In this document: in pieces, positions 14,658 through 22,130 of the stretch
Layout: each line of letters begins with the position of its first letter
Numbering within the stretch: position 1 is the stretch's first letter
The notes under the pieces: model-generated
Seen by the model: the letters and a program-made list of their open reading frames with translations, nothing else
The model's database searches: none
What the model was told of the DNA's origin: nothing
Assembly (NCBI RefSeq): GCF_014656215.1
Contig: NZ_BNBZ01000042.1
Span: 1-56,225, forward strand
Source: Streptomyces zaomyceticus
GTDB lineage: Bacteria > Actinomycetota > Actinomycetes > Streptomycetales > Streptomycetaceae
Length of the DNA: 56,225 nt
Direction: 5' to 3'
Made by a program: the position numbers and the translations under genes

Positions 14658-15113
14658 TCAGCTTTCTTCGGGCAGCTCTCCGACCCGGTTCTCCCACTTG
14701 GTGGAGAGCACGATCGTGGTGCGGGTGCGGGAGACGCCCTTGGTGCCGCTGAGCCGGCGGATCGTCTTCTCCAGTCCGTCGACGTCGCTCACACGGACCT
14801 TGAGCATGAACGAGTCGTCGCCGGCGATGAACCAGCAGTCCTCGATCTCGGCGAGGTCCTTGAGGCGGCGGGCCACGTCCTCGTGGTCGGCGGCGTCGGA
14901 GAGGGAGATGCCGATGAGGGCGGTGACGCCGAGGCCGAGCGAGGCGGCGTCGACGGTGGCGCGGTAGCCGGTGATGACTCCGGCCGCCTCAAGACGGTTG
15001 ATGCGGTCGGTGACGGAGGGGCCGGAGAGCCCGACGAGCCGGCCGAGCTCGGCGTACGAGGCACGACCGTTCTCGCGCAGAGCCTGGATGAGCTGCCTGT
15101 CCACGGCGTCCAT
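14658..15113 (-). CDS. Lrp/AsnC family transcriptional regulator
   Basis: A 151-residue leucine-responsive-type regulator. N-terminal winged helix: MDAVDRQLIQALRENGRASYAELGRLVGLSGPSVTDRINRLEAAGVI. The C-terminal RAM domain includes VTALIGISLSDAADHEDVARRL, AEIEDCWFIAGDDSFMLKVRVSDVDGLEKTI and ends GVSRTRTTIVLSTKWENRV. The ATG at 15113 is preceded by GGAAGG; an upstream ATG at 15131 is less likely. It lies upstream of mqnE on the same strand (64-base gap) and could influence it, while an AT-rich near-palindrome at 15152-15168 is a plausible self-operator. Confidence 0.9.
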   Translation of the reverse strand: MDAVDRQLIQALRENGRASYAELGRLVGLSGPSVTDRINRLEAAGVITGYRATVDAASLGLGVTALIGISLSDAADHEDVARRLKDLAEIEDCWFIAGDDSFMLKVRVSDVDGLEKTIRRLSGTKGVSRTRTTIVLSTKWENRVGELPEES

Positions 15114-15151
15114 AGGTATGAAGCCTTCCATTGTCCAGCGATACCGCGAGT

Positions 15152-15168
15152 TTAGGTATAGAATCTAA
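15152..15168. promoter_or_regulatory. AT-rich near-palindrome, candidate Lrp/AsnC box
   Basis: TTAGGTATAGAATCTAA is a 17-bp imperfect palindrome between the Lrp/AsnC gene and the divergent 41-aa peptide gene. It is the most AT-rich spot nearby and also fits a -10 region (TATAGA/TATACC) for either direction. Confidence 0.45.
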
Positions 15169-15172
15169 GGTA

Positions 15173-15192
15173 CACAGGGGCGACACCCTGTG
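15173..15192 (+). promoter_or_regulatory. Leader hairpin before the small peptide gene
   Basis: CACAGGG (15173-15179) and CCCTGTG (15186-15192) form a perfect 7-bp stem with a 6-nt loop, in what would be the 5' end of the transcript of the small gene at 15239. Confidence 0.4.
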
Positions 15193-15238
15193 AATCTTTT
15201 AGCTGATCAAAGACGATCTTTCAGGAGTGGTGTTCACC

Positions 15239-15364
15239 GTGTACACGATCGAGATGGCCTACGCCCGTATGCGCGAGCTGCAGGACCTGGCCAACCGCTC
15301 GCGTGCCCACCAGCCGACCGCCGCCTCGAAGCGTGCCGACAAGAAGCACGCCAAGAAGCGCTAA
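15239..15364 (+). CDS. Small basic hypothetical protein (41 aa)
   Basis: A short ORF reading MYTIEMAYARMRELQDLANR then SRAHQPTAASKRADKKHAKK and a final Arg (GTG initiator). The first half is predicted helical and the tail is Lys/Arg-rich. AGGAG at 15223-15227 is a fair ribosome binding site; in-frame GTGs at 15227 and 15230 are less likely starts. Codon third positions are nearly all G/C, which supports coding. Its stop codon overlaps the stop of the converging mqnM gene (shared bases 15361-15364). I do not recognise a named family. The basic tail might bind RNA or DNA; this is speculation. Confidence 0.65.
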   Translation: MYTIEMAYARMRELQDLANRSRAHQPTAASKRADKKHAKKR

Positions 15365-16074
15365 TCCGACCGGGGGGTCGCTCCACCGAGCTCTCCCTCC
15401 CACCGGCGGTACAGCCGATGCGGCACCCCTGCCGCGTCGAGCACCCGCCCGGCGACGAAGTCCACCAGATCCTGGATGTGCGTCGCCCCCGCGTAGAACG
15501 CCGGAGAGGCGGGCAGCACCACGGCGCCCGCCTCGTCCAGCGTCACCATGTGCCTGAGCGTCTGTCCGTTCAGCGGGGTCTCCCGCACGGCGACCACCAG
15601 CGGCCGCCGCTCCTTCAGCGTCACGCTCGCGACCCGCTGCAGCAGGTCCTTCGAGAGTCCCAGTGCCACTCCCGCCACCGCGGCGGTCGAGGCGGGCACC
15701 ACCAGCATCCCCTTCGCCGGGTACGAACCCGAGGACGGCCCCGCGGCCAGGTCACCGGCCGCCCAGTACCGCACGTCGTCGAGGGCGTCGGAGAGCTCCG
15801 GAGCCGATACGTCGAAGGTGTCGGGCTTCCCGTCGGCACCGCGCGCCAGCCAGGTCGCCAGGTCCTCCCGCCAGTGCGCGTCCCGGAAGGAGAGCCCCGT
15901 CTCGTCGAGCAGCGTGAGCCGAGAGGCCCGCGACACGACGAGGTCGACGCTCTCCCCCGCTGCAAGGAGACCCCTCAGCACGGCGGCGGCGTACGGCGTA
16001 CCCGAAGCCCCGGAAACCCCCACGATCCAGGGGATGCGCTTGCCGTCGTTCATGCCGCCGAGCCTATCCGTCAT
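15361..16074 (-). CDS. mqnM: UbiX-like flavin prenyltransferase (menaquinone locus)
   Basis: About 237 residues. UbiX-family enzymes prenylate FMN to make the cofactor used by the partner UbiD decarboxylase. The FMN-binding start IVGVSGASGTPYAAAVLRGL, KGMLVVPASTAAVAGVALGLSKDLLQRVASVTLKERRPLVVAVRETPLN, then MVTLDEAGAVVLPASPAFYAGA match the family in order. The ATG at 16074 lies 10 bases after the stop of the UbiA-like gene; ATG 16053 is an alternative. It is third in the mqnL-mqnP-mqnM unit. The symbol follows the naming used for futalosine-pathway UbiX homologues and rests on context. Confidence 0.9.
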   Translation of the reverse strand: MTDRLGGMNDGKRIPWIVGVSGASGTPYAAAVLRGLLAAGESVDLVVSRASRLTLLDETGLSFRDAHWREDLATWLARGADGKPDTFDVSAPELSDALDDVRYWAAGDLAAGPSSGSYPAKGMLVVPASTAAVAGVALGLSKDLLQRVASVTLKERRPLVVAVRETPLNGQTLRHMVTLDEAGAVVLPASPAFYAGATHIQDLVDFVAGRVLDAAGVPHRLYRRWEGELGGATPRSD

Positions 16075-16084
16075 CCGGGCGGTG

Positions 16085-16987
16085 CTACGGGGTGAGCCCG
16101 CGGACCAGCAGGTCCAGCAGGGCGCACACGAAGAGGGTGATCCCGATGAAGCCGTTCGTCGTGAAGAACGCCCGGTTCAGCCGGGACAGGTCGTGCGGCT
16201 TCACGATCGAGTGCTCGTAGCAGAACGCCGCCGCCACGATCACCAGGCCGGTCCAGAAGAAGAGACCGGCGTCGGTCACCAGGGCGTACCAGACGAGGAG
16301 CCCGGTGGTGACGACCGCCGAGGCGCGGGCGCCCCACAGCGCGGCCGGGATCCCGAAGCGGGCCGGCACCGACATCACACCGTGGGCCCGGTCCGCCTGG
16401 ACGTCCTGGCAGGCGAAGATCAGGTCGAAGCCGCCGATCCAGACACCCACCGCGAGGCCCAGGATCACCGCGTCCCAGGACCACTCCCCGGTCACCGCGA
16501 GCCAGGCGCCGATCGGCCCTATGGCCTGCGCGAGACCGAGGATGGCGTGCGGGAAGTTCGTGAACCGCTTGCCGTACGGGTAGACCACCATCGGCACCAC
16601 GGCGAGCGGCGCGAGTGCCAGACAGAGCGGGTTGAGCAGGGCCGCGGCGCCGAGGAAGACGACGACGGCGATTCCGGCCCCGGTCCACGCCGAGCGCACG
16701 GACACCGCTCCGGTCACCAGCTCGCGGTGGGCGGTGCGCGGATTACGCGCGTCGATCTCGCGGTCGATGATCCGGTTGCAGGCCATGGCGAAGGTCCGCA
16801 GACCCACCATGCAGACGGTGACGAGGAACAGCGTCCACCAGTGGATGTTCTTGTCCGTCTGGTACATCGCGGTGAGCGCGGCGGTGTACGCGAAGGGCAG
16901 CGCGAAGACCGAGTGCTCGATCATCACGAGCCGCAGGAACGACTTCGTACGGCCCGGCTGGGCGCCGGGCACGGCGGCCGTGGTCAC
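16085..16987 (-). CDS. mqnP: UbiA-like prenyltransferase MqnP
   Basis: A 300-residue polytopic membrane enzyme expected to attach the polyprenyl chain to the aromatic menaquinone precursor made by the futalosine route. The first Asp-rich motif is NRIIDREIDARNPRT (about residue 70) and the second is DLIFACQDVQADRAHG (about residue 190), both Mg-diphosphate-binding. Hydrophobic helices alternate through the protein (FALPFAYTAALTAM, AGIAVVVFLGAAALL and others). The GTG at 16987 overlaps the UbiD-like stop codon (GTGA), so the two are coupled. Neighbours mqnL, mqnM and mqnE support the menaquinone role. Confidence 0.92.
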   Translation of the reverse strand: MTTAAVPGAQPGRTKSFLRLVMIEHSVFALPFAYTAALTAMYQTDKNIHWWTLFLVTVCMVGLRTFAMACNRIIDREIDARNPRTAHRELVTGAVSVRSAWTGAGIAVVVFLGAAALLNPLCLALAPLAVVPMVVYPYGKRFTNFPHAILGLAQAIGPIGAWLAVTGEWSWDAVILGLAVGVWIGGFDLIFACQDVQADRAHGVMSVPARFGIPAALWGARASAVVTTGLLVWYALVTDAGLFFWTGLVIVAAAFCYEHSIVKPHDLSRLNRAFFTTNGFIGITLFVCALLDLLVRGLTP

Positions 16988-18441
16988 AGCCCGTACTCCT
17001 TCCAGCGGCGGTCCACGAGGGCGGCCGTCGCCGGGTCGGACTCGACCATGTCCGGCCAGCCGCCGTCCCGGGTGTAGCCCTCCTCGGGCAGCTTCCTCGT
17101 GGCGTCGATACCCGCCTTGCCGCCCCAGAACTGCTGGTAGGAGGCGTGGTCGAGATGGTCGACCGGTCCCTCGACGACCGTGAGGTCACGGGCGTAGTCG
17201 GTGTTGCCGAGGGCCCGCCAGGACACCTCGTGCAGATCGTGGACGTCGCAGTCCTTGTCCACGACGACGATCAGCTTGGTCAGCGACATCATGTGCGCGC
17301 CCCAGATGGCGTGCATGACCTTCTGCGCGTGCTTCGGGTACTTCTTGTCGATCGAGATGATCGCGCAGTTGTGGAAGCCGCCCGACTCCGGCAGGTGGTA
17401 GTCGACGATGTCCGGCACGATGATCTTGAGGAGCGGCAGGAAGAAACGCTCCGTCGCGCGCCCCAGCGGGCCGTCCTCGGTCGGCGGTCTGCCGACGACG
17501 ATCGACTGCAGCAGCGGACGCTTCCGCATGGTGATGCAGTCGATCTTCAGCGCGGGGAAGGGCTCCTGCGGCGTGTAGAAGCCGGTGTGGTCGCCGAAGG
17601 GACCCTCCGGCAGCATCTCGCCCGGCTCCAGCCAGCCCTCGACGACGACCTCGGCCTGCGCCGGGACCTGGAGCGGAACGGTCTTGCAGTCGACCATCTC
17701 GATCCGCTTGCCCTGCACGAAGCCGGCGAAGAGGTACTCGTCGATGTCGCCGGGCAGCGGGGCCGTCGAGGCGTACGTCACGGCCGGCGGGCAGCCGAAG
17801 GCGATCGCGACCGGCAGCCGCTCGCCCTTCGCCGCCGCGACGGCGTAGTGGTTCCGGCTGTCCTTGTGGATCTGCCAGTGCATGCCGATGGTGTGCTTGT
17901 CGTGGCGCTGGAGGCGGTAGAGCCCGAGGTTGCGGACCCCGGTCTCCGGGTGCTTGGTGTGGGTGAGCCCCAGGTTGAAGAAGGAGCCGCCGTCCTTCGG
18001 CCAGGTGAACAGCGCCGGGAGGAGGTCGAGGTCGACGTCGTCCCCGGTGAGCACGACCTCCTGGACGGGCGCGTTCTCGGCCTTCACCTTCTTCGGCGGC
18101 ACGTGCACCATCGAGCCCAGCTTGCCGAAGGCCTCGCGGACCCCGACGAAGCCGTGCGGCAGCTCGGGCTTGAGCAGCCCGCCGATCTTCTCGCTGATCT
18201 CGCCGTACGACTTCAGACCGAGGGCCTTGAGCAGCCGGCGGTCGGTGCCGAAGACGTTCATCGCGAGGGGCATCGAGGAGCCCTTGACGTTCTCGAAGAG
18301 AAGCGCCGGGCCTCCTGCCTTGTTCACCCGGTCGACGATCTCCCCGACCTCCAGGTACGGGTCGACTTCGGCCTTGATGCGCTTGAGGTCGCCTTCGCGC
18401 TCGAGGGCCCTGAGCAGCGAGCGGAGATCGTCGTAAGCCAT
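16984..18441 (-). CDS. mqnL: UbiD-like decarboxylase MqnL (menaquinone biosynthesis)
   Basis: A 485-residue prenyl-FMN-dependent (de)carboxylase of the UbiD family. It begins MAYDDLRSLLRALEREGDL; family signatures include NLGLYRLQRHDKHTIGMHWQ (about 160-180), the ERLPVAIAFGCPPAVTYAST strand, EGPFGDHTGFYTPQEPFPALKIDCITMRKRPLLQSIVVG (about 280-320), with the catalytic E-x-P-F-G-D-H motif, and the C-terminal VDCDVHDLHEVSWRALGN-type segment. The paired UbiX-like enzyme two genes downstream would supply prenyl-FMN. It is first in the coupled trio. No clear ribosome binding site precedes the ATG. Confidence 0.93.
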   Translation of the reverse strand: MAYDDLRSLLRALEREGDLKRIKAEVDPYLEVGEIVDRVNKAGGPALLFENVKGSSMPLAMNVFGTDRRLLKALGLKSYGEISEKIGGLLKPELPHGFVGVREAFGKLGSMVHVPPKKVKAENAPVQEVVLTGDDVDLDLLPALFTWPKDGGSFFNLGLTHTKHPETGVRNLGLYRLQRHDKHTIGMHWQIHKDSRNHYAVAAAKGERLPVAIAFGCPPAVTYASTAPLPGDIDEYLFAGFVQGKRIEMVDCKTVPLQVPAQAEVVVEGWLEPGEMLPEGPFGDHTGFYTPQEPFPALKIDCITMRKRPLLQSIVVGRPPTEDGPLGRATERFFLPLLKIIVPDIVDYHLPESGGFHNCAIISIDKKYPKHAQKVMHAIWGAHMMSLTKLIVVVDKDCDVHDLHEVSWRALGNTDYARDLTVVEGPVDHLDHASYQQFWGGKAGIDATRKLPEEGYTRDGGWPDMVESDPATAALVDRRWKEYGL

Positions 18442-18531
18442 AGGGGTCAGTATCGGTCACCGGCTACCCTTGACCTGTCACCGGGGCCGCCGAAACGCGC
18501 CCCCGCCACCGCTTCCAGGGGGCTGTCCCAC

Positions 18532-18879
18532 ATGCTCAGGGCGCTGCTGTTCATCCTGCCGCTGGCGCTGATGATCTACGCCTTCATCGACTGCCTGAAC
18601 ACCCCGGAGGAAGAGGTCAAGCACCTTCCGAAGCCGGTCTGGGCCATCGTCGTCCTGCTGTTCTCGGTGGTCGGCGCGATCGGCTGGATCGTGGCGGGCA
18701 AGGAACGGCGCCCGCGGACCGGGCGCGGAGCGGGAACGGGCGGCTGGGTCGCCCCCGACGACAACCCCGAGTTCCTGAAGTCCCTCAAGGACGAGAAGCG
18801 GGACGACATCCCCGACCCCGACCCGCGTGCGGACGAGGACCCGAAGAAGCGCGAGCGCGACGAGGACACCGAGAACTGA
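18532..18879 (+). CDS. PLDc_N-domain small membrane protein
   Basis: A 115-residue protein with two transmembrane helices, MLRALLFILPLALMIYAFID (residues 1-20) and KPVWAIVVLLFSVVGAIGWIVAG (34-56), with CLNTPEEEVKHLPK between them. This is the phospholipase-D-nuclease N-terminal (PLDc_N) two-helix unit, here without any nuclease domain. The hydrophilic tail is highly charged (KSLKDEKRDDIPDPDPRADE...). The ATG at 18532 has AGGGGG upstream. Its stop overlaps the LysR start by one base (TGATG), suggesting coupling. Function unknown. Confidence 0.82.
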   Translation: MLRALLFILPLALMIYAFIDCLNTPEEEVKHLPKPVWAIVVLLFSVVGAIGWIVAGKERRPRTGRGAGTGGWVAPDDNPEFLKSLKDEKRDDIPDPDPRADEDPKKRERDEDTEN

Positions 18880-19769
18880 TGGAGCTCCGGCTCCTGACCA
18901 CCTTCGAGAAGGTGGCGACGGTCCTCTCCTTCACCCGTGCCGCCGCCGACCTCGGTTACGCGCAGTCCAGCGTCACCGGCCAGATCCGCTCCCTGGAGTC
19001 CTCGCTCGGCGTGGAACTCTTCGAGCGCCTCGGCAGCCGCATCCGGCTCACCGAGGCCGGGGAGCGCCTCCTGCCGTACGCCCGCCGGATGGGCGAGCTG
19101 GCCGAGGAGGCCCGTACCGCCGTCGCGAGCGCCGCGGAGCCGTCGGGGACGATCGCCGTCGGCACGATGGAGTCCCTCACCTCCTACCGGCTGCCGGCGC
19201 TCCTGGAGTACTTCCACCACCGCTACCCGGCGGTGCGGCTGACGCTGCGGCCCACGCTCGGCGACGAGACCCGGCAGGCACTGCGGCAGGGCACGTACGA
19301 CGTCGGCTTCCTGATGGAACCGGACACGGAGCACGAGGGCCTGGAGTCGGAGGTGCTGGCGCCCGAACCGCTGGTCCTGGTGGCGGGCCCGGACCATCCG
19401 CTGGTCGGCCGGACGGGCCTGACCGCCGCCGACCTGGCAGGGGCGCGGCTGGTGGGCACCGAGCCGGGCTGCCCGTACCGCGACCTCTTCGAGGCGGAGC
19501 TGCGGGAGTGGGCGCCGCCGTTCATGGAGTTCGGCACGATCGAGGCGACCAAGCGCGGGGTGGCCTCGGGGCTCGGGGTCGCGCTGCTGCCCCGGGTCGC
19601 CGTCGCGGCGGAGCTGACGTCCGGGACGCTCGTCGCGCTGGACTGGGAGGCGCCGTTCACCCTGTTCACCCAGCTCGCGTGGCGGCGGGGGAAGCGGCTT
19701 CCGGCTCATGTCCGGCTGTTCGTGGAGCAGGCGCGACGACTCGTGCGGGAGCAGAGCCCGACAGGGTGA
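18879..19769 (+). CDS. LysR family transcriptional regulator
   Basis: A 296-residue LysR protein. The winged helix is at the N-terminus: MELRLLTTFEKVATVLSFTRAAADLGYAQSSVTGQIRSLESSLGVELFERLGSRIRLTEAGERLLPYARR. The periplasmic-binding-like effector domain follows (IAVGTMESLTSYRLPALLEYFHHRYPAVRLTLRP... VASGLGVALLPRVAV). The ATG overlaps the stop of the preceding membrane protein gene by one base. The 3' end overlaps the converging EamA transporter gene by 104 bp, so their transcripts are mutually antisense. The target is unknown; LysR proteins often regulate a neighbouring transporter. Confidence 0.92.
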   Translation: MELRLLTTFEKVATVLSFTRAAADLGYAQSSVTGQIRSLESSLGVELFERLGSRIRLTEAGERLLPYARRMGELAEEARTAVASAAEPSGTIAVGTMESLTSYRLPALLEYFHHRYPAVRLTLRPTLGDETRQALRQGTYDVGFLMEPDTEHEGLESEVLAPEPLVLVAGPDHPLVGRTGLTAADLAGARLVGTEPGCPYRDLFEAELREWAPPFMEFGTIEATKRGVASGLGVALLPRVAVAAELTSGTLVALDWEAPFTLFTQLAWRRGKRLPAHVRLFVEQARRLVREQSPTG

Positions 19770-20601
19770 CCTTGAGGCTCGCGAGGACGATCAGCGGGAC
19801 GCCGAGCGCCTGGACGAGCCCGATGTGGTGCCCGTACACCGCCCAGTCGACGCCCATCGCGACCGCCGGGTAGGTGAAGGCGAGGACCGCGATCTTGGCG
19901 GTGGGCAGCTTGGCGTAGGCGGCGTACATCAGCACGTACATCAGCCCGGTGTGGACGATCCCGAGCCCCACGAGCCACAGCCAGCCGGTGCCGAGCCCGC
20001 CCACGGCCCCGAAGTCGGCGAACGGCAGCAGCAGCGGCAGACCGGTCAGGACCTGCACGAGGGCGATCAGATGCGGCCGTACGCCGGTGATCCGCTTGGT
20101 CACGAAGGTCGCGAGGGCGTAGAGCACGGCGGCGGCAAGCGCGAACCCGAGCCCCTTGAGGGACGCCGTCTCCCCGGGCCGCACCCCGGAGACGAGGACG
20201 AGTCCGGCGAAGGCCAGCGCGAGCCATCCGAGCTTCCCCGCGGAGATCCGCTCCCGCAGGAGGACCGCCCCGAGCAGCACCAGGAAGAAGGGCTGGGTGT
20301 GGTAGACGACGGTGGCCAGGGAGATCGAGGTGGCCTCGTACGCCTCGAAGAGGAACACCCAGTTGAAGACGATGAACACCCCGCCCAGCGCCGCGAGTCC
20401 CAGCTTCCGCCCGGTGAACCCGTGCCCGGTGAAGAACCCCCGCGCCAGGCTGTACGCCCCGAGTGCGGCGGCCCCGAACAGGCACCGGAAGAACACCACC
20501 TCGAAGGGTGAGGCCCCGGACTCGACGACGAAGACGCCGAGGGTGCCGGAGAGCACCATGGCGAGGGTGAGTTCGACGGTTCCCCGCGTTTCGTTTCTCA
20601 T
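19666..20601 (-). CDS. EamA/DMT-family transporter
   Basis: A 311-residue drug/metabolite transporter with ten predicted transmembrane helices in two EamA repeats (first repeat about residues 10-145: LAMVLSGTLGVFVVESG, VVFFRCLFGAAALGAYSL, FIVFNWVFLFEAYEATSISLATVVYHTQPFFLVLLGAVLL; second about 155-290: LGFALAAAVLYALATFVTKRITG ... AVAMGVDWAVYGHHIGLVQALGVPLIVLASL). The last 25 or so residues are a polar tail encoded in the region overlapping the LysR gene. The ATG is at 20601. Probably exports amino acids or small metabolites; the substrate is not predictable. Confidence 0.88.
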   Translation of the reverse strand: MRNETRGTVELTLAMVLSGTLGVFVVESGASPFEVVFFRCLFGAAALGAYSLARGFFTGHGFTGRKLGLAALGGVFIVFNWVFLFEAYEATSISLATVVYHTQPFFLVLLGAVLLRERISAGKLGWLALAFAGLVLVSGVRPGETASLKGLGFALAAAVLYALATFVTKRITGVRPHLIALVQVLTGLPLLLPFADFGAVGGLGTGWLWLVGLGIVHTGLMYVLMYAAYAKLPTAKIAVLAFTYPAVAMGVDWAVYGHHIGLVQALGVPLIVLASLKVTLSGSAPARVVAPAPRTAGHEPEAASPAATRAG

Positions 20602-20679
20602 GGGAACGACGCTACGAAGCGGGCCCGGAGCGGTCCACGGGCCAGTGGGGGAAGCTCCCGATACCCCCGATCGGCACAG

Positions 20680-20718
20680 CCGATCGCTCCGCCTCCCCGG
20701 GGGCGGCGGAGCGATCGG
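20680..20718. terminator. Hairpin after the small secreted protein gene
   Basis: Perfect 14-bp arms, CCGATCGCTCCGCC (20680-20693) and GGCGGAGCGATCGG (20705-20718), with an 11-nt loop, 6 bases past the stop codon of the gene at 20725 (minus strand). Confidence 0.85.
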
Positions 20719-20724
20719 GGGGCG

Positions 20725-20916
20725 TCAGTTGTCGGAGCCGACGGTGTTGTCGTGGCCGGCGTTGAAGACGTCGTCGTGGGCGAACTGGAGCCAGTCGCCG
20801 AACACGACGGTGTGCGAGGTCTCCGGCTCGTATTCGACGTACACGTCGGCGCAGGCGGCACCGGCGGCGCCGAGGACGAGGGCACCGGTGGCGAGGGCGG
20901 TCAGCAGGGAACGCAT
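20725..20916 (-). CDS. Small secreted protein of unknown function (63 aa)
   Basis: The ATG at 20916 with AGAGG upstream encodes a signal peptide MRSLLTALATGALVLGAAGA with a cleavage site near ACA-DV, leaving a mature peptide of about 40 residues: acidic and aromatic (VYVEYEPETSHTVVFGDWLQ) and ending FNAGHDNTVGSDN. Frames open further upstream are GC-rich and not needed. Such short exported proteins are common in Streptomyces. It has no cysteine pair or Asn/Gly-rich chaplin pattern in the mature part. A strong terminator follows directly. Confidence 0.7.
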   Translation of the reverse strand: MRSLLTALATGALVLGAAGAACADVYVEYEPETSHTVVFGDWLQFAHDDVFNAGHDNTVGSDN

Positions 20917-21266
20917 GGAGGACCTCTCGGTAGAACGACGGAAACGCCCCGCGCGACGGCGGAGCACCCGCAAGCCAAGCCCACCCGCCGCCCGTCCCCC
21001 CGCGCACCCGGCCGGTACGGCCCCGGGCCTCAGCCGATCGGCGGAGAAGTGGACCGTTCCACCGGCGCGCGAATGGACCGGAGCGGTGGGACACCCGATG
21101 CCTGACGTTGCTCTGTCGGCAACGGTGGGCGACTCACGGGCCGCTCCGGCCCAGGGAGTTCCGTGCTCACACGCTTCATGCCGGCCCCGGGGCCCGCTCG
21201 GACAGCCGGCCCGGCCGCCGGCCGGAGATCCACCGGCAGGCCGGGTTCACGGACGTGACGAGGACG
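20917..21266. other. 350-bp intergenic region, no gene seen
   Basis: No frame here has a credible start, ribosome site and codon bias. It holds the promoter side of the small secreted gene and the 3' end of the operon at 21267-21964. Short palindromes are present, for example GTGGACCGTTCCAC with 5-bp arms at about 21051 and a GC-only CCGGCCGCCGGCCGG near 21215, of no clear role. Confidence 0.4.
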
Positions 21267-21611
21267 TCAGGGCAGGGTGGGCGGCGCCTGGTGGCAGGGG
21301 CACGCGCACACGAGATGACGGACCCCCTGCACGCCGCTGTCGCGGGGCACGTGGTCCCGGCAGCGGTCGTGGCGGCCGACCGTGCAGCGCGGTGAGGTGA
21401 ACTCCGGCTCGGGCTCGGTCGTGAGCGCGTGGGTCAGCAGCGACAGACTCACGGCGTCGGCGATCTCCGGCGTCACCCACCAGCCGTCACCGGCCCGGTC
21501 GCGGTGGTGGCCGTCGTGCCCGACGGCGAGCACGCAGACCGAACCGCCCCACACCGCCCGTACCACGTCCGCGACGGCGAACACGGACCGTCGCGCCCCG
21601 CAGCGGCTCAT
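21267..21611 (-). CDS. Cys-rich small protein, unknown (114 aa)
   Basis: A 114-residue protein starting at ATG 21611, which overlaps the stop of the upstream gene (ATGA). The middle (WWVTPEIADAVSLSLLTHAL) is helical. The C-terminus has CTVGRHDRCRDHV ... RHLVCACPCH, a Cys/His cluster resembling short zinc-binding segments found in small proteins of actinobacterial phages and integrative plasmids. The N-terminal SVFAVADVVRAVWGGSVCVLAV may be a buried helix. I do not recognise a named family. Probably an accessory gene controlled by the divergent GntR regulator. Confidence 0.65.
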   Translation of the reverse strand: MSRCGARRSVFAVADVVRAVWGGSVCVLAVGHDGHHRDRAGDGWWVTPEIADAVSLSLLTHALTTEPEPEFTSPRCTVGRHDRCRDHVPRDSGVQGVRHLVCACPCHQAPPTLP

Positions 21612-21964
21612 CGGGCACTCCCGGCGTGGATGTTCCGCTGGTCGACATCGACCCCGACCGTCGCGAACCACAACGCCCGCCGGCGCCGCCGCTGCACGGC
21701 CCGAGCCGAGGCCGCCGCGAGGTAGGGCCGTTCCAGGGGCGACCGAGCGCCGTCGAGGAGCGTCGTCTGCTCCCGGGCGTACGGAGAGCGCCGGGTCGGG
21801 ACGCGATGGCGCGGCGCGGGGGCCGCGGAGGGGCGGGGCCGGGGTGAGCGGTGGGCGACCGGCCGGGGCCGGTGCCTGCCGGTGGGCGGCAGGGTCAGCA
21901 TGAGCAGCCAGAGGAGAAGCGGGATCCAGGCCCGGCCCAGTACTCGCGCGATAGGGTTCCGCAC
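21608..21964 (-). CDS. Small membrane-anchored basic protein, unknown (118 aa)
   Basis: The GTG at 21964 with GGAG eight bases upstream gives 118 residues. One hydrophobic helix (AWIPLLLWLLMLTLPP, about residues 11-26) is followed by a Pro/Arg-rich stretch (RHRPRPVAHRSPRPRPSAAP) and a basic end (ASARAVQRRRRRALWFATVG). This suggests a single-pass protein with a long basic tail. It is first of a coupled pair, divergent from a short GntR gene across a palindromic operator. A longer reading from ATG 22063 would run through that operator and is less likely. Function unknown. Confidence 0.6.
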   Translation of the reverse strand: MRNPIARVLGRAWIPLLLWLLMLTLPPTGRHRPRPVAHRSPRPRPSAAPAPRHRVPTRRSPYAREQTTLLDGARSPLERPYLAAASARAVQRRRRRALWFATVGVDVDQRNIHAGSAR

Positions 21965-22050
21965 GTCATCAACTCCGTTGGTAGTTGGTGGCCATGCCCC
22001 GGGGCCGGTTGCAGCGGTCGCCGGGGTCTTCCGTTCGTGCCCACACCGTA

Positions 22051-22077
22051 GTGCGTGATGCACCGTGATGCATCACG
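22051..22077. promoter_or_regulatory. Overlapping palindromes, probable GntR operator
   Basis: CGTGATGCATCACG (22064-22077) is a perfect 14-bp palindrome. GTGC-N5-GCAC (22051-22063) lies directly before it. GTGATG/CATCAC boxes occur at 22055, 22065 and 22071. The block sits in the divergent promoter region of the GntR gene and the two-gene unit to its left. Confidence 0.65.
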
Positions 22078-22130
22078 ATGTAGCTAGAGCCACCCAAACG
22101 TGCCTTTGTATGACTATCTAGCGTTGGACC

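Noticed and set aside
22064..22077. A GATC-like palindrome as an att site or resolution site
   Set aside because: Its position between divergent genes beside a GntR regulator suits an operator, and no recombinase gene is near.
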